From NCBI GenBank assembly GCA_036897095.1, contig JAYMSP010001492.1, positions 1-31,529 of the forward strand: a DNA stretch of 31,529 nucleotides, in the 5' to 3' direction. The translations under genes and the position numbers were made by a program. The DNA is from Plantago elongata (Eukaryota > Streptophyta > Magnoliopsida > Lamiales > Plantaginaceae). The notes under the pieces are model-generated. The model had not been told where the DNA came from. It ran no database searches and was given only the letters and a program-made list of their open reading frames with translations. Shown in pieces: positions 24,422-31,529 of the stretch (the stretch's first letter is position 1; each line of letters opens with the position of its first letter).

Positions 24422-24967
24422 ATGTCAGATATTCCACAAGAGTTATATCACCATATTCTCACCAAGGTCCCAGCGGAGGCGCTGCTAAGGTTCAGGTGTG
24501 TATGCAAGGAATGGCGAAATATGATTGACGACCCTGATTTCGTAAAATCGCACCTGGAACATCAGTTTGGCAACGAGGATATGCTGATGATCAAATGCAT
24601 CTCCGGTAACCTCTATCCTTTGACACCACAATCAAATGATCAGCCCGAAAGCAGCACCAGGGGTACTACTGAAGCACAGCGTGTTCCTTCGTGCAATGCG
24701 ACCCTGATTCGGCATTACGAAAGAGAAACGGCTTGTTTCCTAAGCAATCCGGATGAAGAATCCGCAAATGCACAAGGCAGGTGGCTGGGCTATGATGGTA
24801 CTACTGATGGCTACATGGCTGGAAGAGTATTGAGAGCCTCTAGTGATATGATCAATGGCAATGGTTATGTTCAAGAGACTTCATTCTACTCTCTACAGAC
24901 GAATCGGTGGTTCAGCATTGAGGGTTTTATCAGAAATCATCATCAACCAAGTACGAACTATTTTTAA
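24422..24967 (+). CDS. Short F-box protein, probably truncated
   Basis: F-box proteins are the substrate-choosing subunits of SCF ubiquitin ligases; the F-box binds SKP1. The ATG at 24422 gives 181 aa starting MSDIPQELYHHIL. The F-box fills residues 1-45 (IPQEL, ILTKVPAEALLRFRCVCKEW, IDDPDFVKSHL). The rest resembles an FBA/kelch-associated domain in which only some landmarks remain: GYDGTTDGYM (usually GYDxxTDDYK) and ETSFYSLQTNRWFSIE. The usual SCNGLVCL-type segment is reduced to SCNATLI, and the protein ends well short of the common 350-400 aa. The last codons include CAA|GTACGA, a possible donor, but no convincing next exon was found. It may be a shortened functional gene or a pseudogene. 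Confidence 0.65.
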   Translation: MSDIPQELYHHILTKVPAEALLRFRCVCKEWRNMIDDPDFVKSHLEHQFGNEDMLMIKCISGNLYPLTPQSNDQPESSTRGTTEAQRVPSCNATLIRHYERETACFLSNPDEESANAQGRWLGYDGTTDGYMAGRVLRASSDMINGNGYVQETSFYSLQTNRWFSIEGFIRNHHQPSTNYF

Positions 24968-25899
24968 CTCTATTTTATAATTTAGTGATTTGTCTTGTAC
25001 GTTATGTTTATGAGGTTGTACTTTGTGAGAAACATGTTCAAAAATCTGGGGAGATAGAGAATTGTTATCGAACTTAATTTGCATATTTTGCTTCTTGTAC
25101 TACGGTCTATATGTTAGAATTTTCCTTGGTATAATGAGACTCTAGCAATAAATAAGGCAGGGGCTCTTCATTTTACTAGAAATTGCTAGAAAACTAATAT
25201 AAAGAGGATCAATGTTGCATCGATTTACAAATTCAAAAATTTTAAATGAACTGGAATGCTTTCAGAACTTACATATACATTTGATGGCAGATGTGACTAT
25301 TGCATCTCAAGGAAAACTTCCTAAAGATTTTCCAGACTACTCTAAAACAAATACGCTAACTTCGATTTGTAATGGAAGAGCAGGTACATATATGAGATGA
25401 AAATGAACGCGAAGTCATGTTTTTCTAGGACGACTGTACGAAGTGCATGAATTGAATATGCTGGCATACACAAAATTAATTGTGAAGTCTCCTTGCTCCT
25501 AGGCTTTTGATTTACAACAAAAAATCAACATATAATATACAAAACAATTTGACATTTAGAAACTGTCTGTAAGTTCAATAAAACAGAAGCTTTGAAACAT
25601 TCTCAGAGAATTGAAAACGATTAATTCTTTGACAAATTGATAAAGATTTGACACTTTAACCACAGCCGGATCTTACCAACTGCTCAAGACCGCCTAAACC
25701 TGTTATGATCATACACCTAGTAAGTTTAAAATGAAGAAAATCGTAATCACATTTTTAAACATTATTCGTCTTACATATATCTGAAGAACGCTTCAAACAT
25801 TACATAGAGAGCTAGCTAAAAACATAGTCACGTACAATATAGTGACACTAAATGTACTTTTTAATTGTTAAAACCAGCACACTGTCAATGTTTTTCCAC
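24968..25899. other. Intergenic region between the F-box gene and the peroxidase
   Basis: No clear gene. An open stretch at 25212-25392 encodes a peptide with DYSKTNTLTSICNG and ends at GCAG|GTACAT. It vaguely recalls the central SCNG part of F-box proteins, but the match is too short to claim. The last several hundred bases are the peroxidase promoter. Confidence 0.45.
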
Positions 25900-25907
25900 T
25901 ATAAATA
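25900..25907 (+). promoter_or_regulatory. TATA box of the peroxidase gene
   Basis: TATAAATA at 25900-25907 lies 93 bp upstream of the ATG at 25993, predicting a transcription start near 25930 and a 5' UTR of about 60 nt. The core sequence is a consensus plant TATA box. Confidence 0.75.
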
Positions 25908-25992
25908 GTTATATACACTTTGACTTCATTAAGAGGAGTCGCTGAGATCTTCAATCCTGCAAATTGATAGTTGTCTAGTTCAATCCCCTGCC

Positions 25993-27149
25993 ATGATGAG
26001 TTCTGGTCTGTCAAGATTCGCATTGCTTGCACTGAGCCTGATTTGCGGTTTTGTTGTAGCTGGTGAAGCACAAAAACTAAGAGTAGGATATTATGATTAC
26101 ACATGTCCCCGTGCTGAGGCGATCATCCAGCGAGCTGTTTTCAAAGCTGTGTCAGTGAATCCTGGATTAGCAGCCGGAGTAATCAGGATTCATTTCCATG
26201 ACTGCTTTGTCCGGGTATGCTAAGTATCACATGTTAACTTAACACATAGTATCTCCTAACAAGAAGTCAAATGCAAGCACGCGAATAGAAATTTGTAATT
26301 TTCTAAACAAGTTAAAATACTTCTTGCTGCTAGCGAATCTATCTAACATGTTCTAATAATCATATTGGAATTTCATGCCAGGGGTGTGATGCTTCCATAC
26401 TGCTAGACCCAGTCCGTGGAAAACCCCAAGTTGAGAAGCTGAGTGTTATAAACTTCCCAAGCCTTCAGGGTATTGAGGTGATAGATGCGGCAAAAGCTCA
26501 GCTTGAAAAGGTTTGCCCTGGAATTGTGTCATGTGCGGATATAATAGCCTTTGCTGCGCGAGATAGCTCCCTCAAGACTGGTTGGATTTGGTACCCAGTG
26601 CCATCAGGGCGTAAAGATGGGCGTGTTTCTCTAAGCTCTGAAGTACTTCCAAACGTGCCACCTCCTTCCTTCAATGCTACTCAACTTCGAGACAATTTCA
26701 AAAGAAAAGGACTATCACTAGATGAAATGGTCACGCTCTCGGGTGCTCATTGCATTGGCGTTTCTCATTGTTCTGCTTTCTCTAGCAGGCTTCGGAACTT
26801 CAGTGCCACATCCAGCCAGGACCCCTCTCTGGATAAATCTTACGGTTCTCTCCTGAGAACCCTGTGTCCAGCTTCAGGCTCAGCTGATCCACCCGTGAAC
26901 AATGACATTCTGACGCCAAATCTTCTGGACAAGTACTATGTTAATTTAAAATATAAGAAGGGGCTGTTGACTTCCGACCAGACATTGTTCGACAGCAAAC
27001 TAACACGTAAAATGGTGTTGAACAACGCGAAAGATGGTTCCGTTTGGGCGAAGAAGTTTGCTGCCGCAATGGTGCACATGGGAAGCATAGAAGTCCTTAC
27101 TGGTGGTAACCAAGGCGAGGTCAGGAGGAACTGCCGTTTTGTGAACTAA
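25993..27149 (+). CDS. Class III (secretory) peroxidase, 2 exons
   Basis: This is a plant haem peroxidase of the secretory pathway. It uses H2O2 to oxidise phenolics, for example in lignin and suberin formation or wall cross-linking; the exact substrate cannot be read from sequence. Exons 25993-26214 and 26382-27149 (one 167-bp GT-AG intron) give 329 aa, the normal size. Residues 1-26 form a signal peptide ([16 protein letters not shown]) before [13 protein letters not shown]. The distal haem side is [18 protein letters not shown], with Arg65 and catalytic His69. The proximal side is LSGAHCIG, with haem-ligand His197. The Ca-binding GCDAS, the conserved [10 protein letters not shown], and FAARDS are all present, as is the closing motif RRNCRFVN. 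It resembles the peroxidase 5 type ([11 protein letters not shown]). No C-terminal vacuolar extension is seen, so the apoplast is the likely site. It looks fully functional. Confidence 0.95.
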
Positions 27150-27246
27150 TGAATCGAATTAGCAAGAAATTTCGTATAACTTGATCTCCCTTTATTTGTT
27201 CTATTTGGATTGTAATATATAAACCAAAATAATCATGTGTGCCGAA

Positions 27247-27252
27247 AATAAA
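27247..27252 (+). terminator. Possible polyadenylation signal of the peroxidase gene
   Basis: AATAAA lies 98 nt after the stop codon, in an AT-rich stretch with TTTGTTCTATTTGGATTGTAA upstream elements just before it. The position is plausible for a plant near-upstream element; a cleavage site was not determined. Confidence 0.4.
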
Positions 27253-27359
27253 GAGGGAATTGAAGTTGATTGTTTCTTCACAAAGTTGAAGAGTAGTACA
27301 AGTTCAGTTGACAGTAAACAACTTTCTTCATATCAAGATTTACTACTCATCCCCACTCT

Positions 27360-27715
27360 CAGGAGCGGACCCAGGCCTTGGGCTAAAGCCCAGGTCCGCC
27401 CCCCAAAAAAAAAAATTTTAATTCGAAATTAGCTAATTTAGATTTCAGAAAATAGAAACAGAACCTTTTCTCTTCGTTTTTTCTCAGCGCCTCTGCTCTT
27501 TGTCGACTGTGTCTGGCGATTGGGGAAATTGAACTCAACTGGACAGCTCTTTGCCTCTCTGGCCTCTGCGGATTGCACACCTCTTCACTGCTGGCGGCAA
27601 GTGGCGGAGCGAGGCAGCGACTGGCAAGTTTTGTTGTGCTTCTTCTCTTCTCCAGACTCCAATTTGCATTTGCCTCTTCTTCTAATTCTACGGCCCTACC
27701 CCTACACATTGTAAT
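27360..27715 (+). mobile_element. Probable terminal fragment of a hAT-like DNA transposon
   Basis: The segment opens with AGGAGCGGACCCAGG and folds into a hairpin: CGGACC pairs with GGTCCG and GGGCT with AGCCC at about 27364-27398. Poly-C and poly-A runs follow. GC-rich CT-tract DNA to about 27715 resembles a 5' leader. Starts like (C)AGGGGCGGACCCAGG are, from memory, common at the ends of plant hAT elements. The opposite end was not found in the window, so this is a fragment or a misreading. Confidence 0.35.
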
Positions 27716-28190
27716 TATCCTATTCCATGAATCATGAGTAATGAGTTTATACTTTTCCCTTTTATTGAATTTGGTATTTAATTGTGTATATTGTTTTTAT
27801 CCAAGGGACTTTACTATACTTTTATTTAGCCCATATTTATATAAATTTTTGGAACCCTTACTGTTCACTCTTAAATTCTCAATATGAATGTCAGTAACAA
27901 CAGCTCCATGAATGTTTAATTTCTGTTCTACTGCAAAACTGATTGAAAACTCATGAATTATTATTGCAATTTTTCTTTTTTTGAAAGTCAATTATTATTG
28001 CATTTGCATCCCCAACTCTAGCCATTCTACATGTTATGCAGTGAAATTTCCCCTAAATCACTTAGAGAGTGTACTTATGTGATCTTGATCACTTGATTAA
28101 CTTTCATCTGAAATAACACAAATCTTAGAAAAGATAAAAAGAATTAAAAAATAAAAAAAATCATGATTTTTTGTATTTCTTCCGTGATTT
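27716..28190. other. AT-rich intergenic DNA, nothing recognised
   Basis: No gene, repeat or regulatory site could be supported here. A 64-aa minus-strand frame (27797-27991) has no recognisable motif. Confidence 0.5.
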
Positions 28191-28585
28191 TTAGGTTTTA
28201 GCAGCCTGGCCGGTCGAGTTTTTCTAAACCATCGAGACAATATTGTTCGTTATGTTTTTAATAGATTATGTTATAGTTTGAAGTTGTTAGTATTGTAAAG
28301 TTCGATTACGTTTTTAATGTGTTTTGTTAATGTTTTAAGATATTATGTGATGGTTTTAACGCGTCATCATAGTATGTTTCAATTATAGTTTTAACCTCTA
28401 TTTTAAACGTTATAAGAAATGGCGTGATGATTTTAAGGAATCATATATAAAGTTTTAAGATGACTTGTTATAGTTTTAAACGACAAATTAATATCATTAA
28501 ATCACCATTTCACAAGTTTAAAAGTTTCATATATTCTATTAAAATATTAGTAAACATGTTTAAAATAAACAACTTGAAACATTCA

Positions 28586-28837
28586 GGGGCTGATTGGCAT
28601 GCGACTTAAATGCTCCGATTTAAATGCCTGAATATTGATCGGAATTGTAGTGTGATTGTTAAAATTGTGTTTGGTATATAATTGTAATTGGATAGGGTAT
28701 TATAAGTTTGTTATATAGGTAGAGAAAATGTTGCTACTGTATATCCATTTCAATCTTCGGCATTTAAATGTCATAACAAACACACAATCCCTAAGTAGTA
28801 TCCAAATGGGCATTTGGATGCTACTTCAATCAGCCCC
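28586..28837. mobile_element. Tourist/PIF-Harbinger-like MITE (copy B)
   Basis: The 252-bp element has terminal repeats GGGGCTGATTG at 28586-28596 and, inverted, at 28827-28837. A further AAATGC match lies inside the arms. TCA stands directly on both sides (28583-28585 and 28838-28840). A 3-bp TNA target duplication fits PIF-Harbinger. The interior holds the core shared with the repeats near 9336-9403 and 31133-31200. No coding capacity. Confidence 0.8.
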
Positions 28838-28975
28838 TCAGTCATTGCAATATTGAAATGCTCATCCAAAGGTTCTAAAACAACAATTCTCATAGAAATT
28901 TATTACAATAAACATTAATTCGATTTTTTTAATGCAAATTGAGTTGTTAAAATAAGTCTTTGTTTTATTAAACTT

Positions 28976-29137
28976 TTTTTTTTGAAACGGTAAAGATTAC
29001 AACTACTCACTACATTATTCATATACCAATTCACACCTACATCCACCTACATCCACCTTGTGGCTCCACCGAGGATTGAACTCTACACCTCCTACTTCCA
29101 GCTCCAGCTCAATTCCACTGTACCACCTTATGCCTCA
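28976..29137 (-). mobile_element. tRNA-derived SINE with 13-bp target duplication
   Basis: Read on the minus strand from 29137: an A-box-like GGTGGTACAGTGG, then a B-box-like GAGTTCAATCCTC, a short unrelated body, and the end TAATCTTTACCGTTTC followed by an A run. A perfect 13-bp direct repeat, TTTTATTAAACTT, flanks it at 28963-28975 and 29138-29150. Size (about 162 bp), Pol III boxes, A-tail and long target duplication together identify a SINE mobilised by a LINE. The perfect duplication suggests a fairly recent insertion. The family name was not determined. Confidence 0.85.
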
Positions 29138-30005
29138 TTTTATTAAACTTGTTGGTGAACTTAATTTCTGCCTTTTCTATTTGTGCTTGATGCATCAATC
29201 TTGCAGTTACACCTTTGACATACCTATCATCAAACTCAATTTCAACATTAGCACCTGTTTAAAACATTCATCATCTATGTTCAAATTATAATAACTCACA
29301 TTAAAATTATACATTGCTTAAAAACAAAGAAGAAACGTGCAACATATGCTAAAAACAGTAACATTGATACGTAAAATCATAATACTAAATTTTAAAACTG
29401 CAACAGAGCAAGAATATGCAACACATGCAAAAAATAGTAACATTTATATATAAAATCATAATCGTGTCTCTTATAAGTATAATAGAATATTTTACCAAAA
29501 ATTAAATTATAAATAATTTGCATAAACTAAAACACTAAAGTTGATGCTTAAAATTATAACTATAGGTCTTATAACTATACCATATATGTGTTAAAATAAT
29601 AACATGCATCTACTCAACATAATAGAAATATAGTTATAACATTAATGTTTAAAACTATAACAATGCATCTTAAGACAACAAATATACCTCTTAAAACAAT
29701 AACAAAATACGAAAATGCAACACAAGCTAAAAGTAATATTGATACTTCAACCATAACAGTGTCTCTTAAAACTATAACAATGACTCTTAGAACTATAAAA
29801 GTATTTGCATAAAAACAAATCATAAATATTTCACAAAAGGCTAAAAATATCAATGTTGATGCTTAAAACTACAATAGTAGGTCTTGAAACTATAATACTT
29901 ATGTTACGTATATTGCATGCAAAAACAATCAACAGGAACTAAAATCATAACAATGATACTTAAAAATATAAAACAACCTCTTTAAACCATAACAAAATAC
30001 AAGAT

Positions 30006-31050
30006 TGTGAAATTTAATTTTCATTGTACGAATTTTCAGATCTTAAATCAGATTTCAGATTTGAAACCAGATATGAAAATATCACTTAGTAAAATCAGTG
30101 AAAATGAAAAATAAAAGGTCAAAGTTCATAACCAAATGAGATTTTAATAAAAAAAACTAGGTCAATTTGTTGATTTGAACATTTTAGCAACTAGACTGAA
30201 AATTCGTTGAAATCCGACGAAATCGTGAGAGAAAAAGAGATTTTCAGGCGAAGTCATGTTGGAGCATCATAATTTCCGACGAATTATCCGGCGAGAATGT
30301 GGAGTGAGTTATGAAAGAGAGGTATAAATATTTATCTTTCTAGATTTTTTAGAGAGAGAAAGATGATTGATTTGTGTGGGTTGTTTGAAAAAGTATATTG
30401 TAATTTGAAGTATTTATATAAAACTATTAACCGCTTTATAGTGTTTCTAACCGATTTTTATTGTTAAAATCAAATCTTTTTTATATATTAAGAAAATTTT
30501 TCCACTTACTATTCCTTAAATAAAGTAAACTTGAGTATTTATCTTCCATTACTGTTTCAACCTTCTTGTACTTATGGTGACCCTCACCTATTTTCTTTTG
30601 TTTCTTTTATTAAATTTTGTAATTTCCTCTTATACCCCTGTCTTTGTTCTTTTTATTGAGTTCCGTATTTTGTTTTTCTATTTATATTTTGAATATAAGT
30701 AAGATTTCCAAATATAATATTACTGACACTTGCAATTGTGAAAACACAATTGTAAAAATAAACAATTCTCAATTACTTTAATCTTGTAAAAATGAAAATG
30801 CTCATCCATCATACAATTTTGCCATGTATATCCGATTAAGTCTTATTATAACTTTTAATTTATGCATGTGTTTTAGTTTATTAATTCCTATCCTAATTTA
30901 TATTTAGGAGCTTGAATTTTTTTAAAAGTTAATGTGATATAATTTACTTAACTAATGATATTTATAAAACTTAATGAAGATCAAACTTTCCACGGAAAGG
31001 AAAATCAAAGCATGAGTTTGCTGGTGGAGTAGGTTATGTGGTATTATAGG
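30006..31050. other. AT-rich region, no gene recognised
   Basis: No substantial open frame is present. 30190-30380 is less AT-rich, with CCGACGAAATCG / TCCGACGAATTATCCGG strings and, on the minus strand, a TATA-like AAATATTTATACC. It may belong to the element with the opposing motif arrays. The rest is plain AT-rich DNA. Confidence 0.4.
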
Positions 31051-31074
31051 TCCCTTGAAGACTTGGTCACTGTG

Positions 31075-31260
31075 TGGTATAGAATCGGAATTAAATCCGT
31101 TTGAATGGATAAATAGTGATTAAATTATAGTAGAATTGTTAAAATTAATATTTGGTATAGAATTGTAATTGGATATGATATTGTAGGTTTGTTATATAAG
31201 TTGTGTAGAAGATAAATGATTTGTGTAAGAGATAGATGATTAGTTTTGTAATGGTCAAAA
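31075..31260 (+). repeat. MITE-like repeat, copy C
   Basis: The core at 31133-31200 (ATTGTTAAAATT, TTTGGTATAGAATTGTAATT, GTTTGTTATATA) matches copy A on the other strand and copy B. With copy A the match starts earlier, at TCGGA (31086), and runs past GATTTGTGTAAG, so A and C are closer to each other than to B. Terminal repeats were not identified. Confidence 0.6.
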
Positions 31261-31384
31261 TTTGCTCTTCCAACAAGACTAACAAATTGGTCCATCAAAA
31301 TCCCGACCCAATCGATGATCTCGAAATGAGTCCGTCTCGACCTCACACGCGGGTCGGACCTCCCTACCTCCTAGCGGACAGACA

Positions 31385-31529
31385 CACTAGCGAATGCGCT
31401 TGGTAGGTCTGACGAACATGCGAGCCAAACACGCTTGGCAAGTCCGACATGTATACTAGCCTACGCGCTTGGCGAGTCCGACATACGCACTAGCCAATGC
31501 ACTTGGCAAGTCCGACATACATGCAAACC
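31385..31529. repeat. GC-rich ~34-bp minisatellite, open at the right edge
   Basis: CTTGG recurs at 31399, 31434, 31468 and 31502 (spacing 35, 34 and 34). Each unit reads roughly CTAGCC-A-(C/T)GC-CTTGGCAAGTCCGACAT. The array is cut by the window end, so the copy number is unknown. Its base composition contrasts sharply with the AT-rich DNA to its left. Confidence 0.85.

Larger units (their letters stand above)
28255..30005. mobile_element. Possible old DNA transposon with opposing motif arrays
   Basis: The left flank (28255-28505) carries TTATAGTTTTAA, exact at 28383 and 28468, plus about five variants. The right flank (29300-30005) carries its reverse complement TTAAAACTATAA, exact at 29649 and 29766, plus a dozen or more variants spaced roughly 18-35 bp. 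Short motifs repeated in opposite orientation at two ends are typical subterminal repeats of CACTA or Mutator-like elements. A MITE and a SINE sit between the arrays. At 30150-30400 the minus strand has a TATA-like and leader-like stretch that may be the element's 5' region. No transposase frame and no terminal inverted repeat were found. Confidence 0.4.

Noticed and set aside
25212-25400. Possible second exon of the F-box gene
   Set aside because: Only a short SICNG-like string recalls F-box proteins, the order would be wrong for the domain, and no clean splice pair links it to 24967.
27383-27709. 108-aa minus-strand frame
   Set aside because: It runs through the hairpin, poly-C/poly-A and CT-rich leader of a probable transposon end; the composition is low-complexity and no domain is seen.
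29614-29853. 79-aa minus-strand hydrophobic frame
   Set aside because: It is a translation of the repeated TTAAAACTATAA motif array (repeating IVLR-type units), not a membrane protein gene.
1-31529. CRISPR arrays, operons, riboswitches or an unknown defence-type system
   Set aside because: The DNA is plant nuclear, with spliced genes and eukaryotic transposons. The tandem repeats present have no spacer structure and no associated gene cluster.

Overview
The window is nuclear DNA from a flowering plant. It is AT-rich, its genes are split by GT-AG introns, and it carries EMB8-like, NRT1/PTR (NPF), class III peroxidase and F-box genes together with an L1-type LINE, a SINE and several MITE-like elements. 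It is clearly a eudicot. A Caryophyllales (beet, spinach or quinoa-like) origin is a low-confidence guess from the flavour of the LINE and of a TTCAG-rich repeat. No bacterial, organellar or viral gene was seen.

Layout, left to right. (1) 331-4654, minus: an intact eight-exon alpha/beta hydrolase of the EMB8 type with a full Ser-Asp-His triad and one apparent GC-AG intron. (2) 5445-7440 and 9598-11940, both minus: two intact, tandem NPF transporters of the NAXT/NPF2-like type. Exons 2 and 3 are identical in length in the two copies (218 and 536 bp), but the second gene has one extra intron near its 3' end. (3) 11941-18300: intergenic DNA with a 36-bp triple repeat, two inverted-repeat elements and a T-rich stretch (14340-17740) with a few exon-like islands that could not be assigned to any gene. 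(4) 18309-23770, minus: a nearly full-length but decayed L1-clade LINE with ORF1 (DUF4283 plus CCHC knuckle) overlapping ORF2 (endonuclease, reverse transcriptase, zf-RVT). (5) 24422-24967, plus: a short F-box gene or F-box relic. (6) 25993-27149, plus: an intact secreted class III peroxidase with a clean TATA box. (7) 27360-31529: a repeat-dense zone with a hAT-like terminal hairpin, a Tourist-like MITE with a TCA target duplication, a SINE with a perfect 13-bp target duplication, two opposing arrays of a 12-bp motif that suggest an old DNA transposon, another copy of a MITE-like family, and a GC-rich ~34-bp minisatellite running off the right edge.

The four intact genes do not form a pathway. 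The two NPF genes are a local duplication and probably share anion (nitrate-type) transport. The hydrolase, F-box and peroxidase genes are neighbours without an evident functional link. I found no convincing new biological system. The points most worth following are the NPF pair, the GC-AG intron and the layered mobile elements in the last 4 kb.
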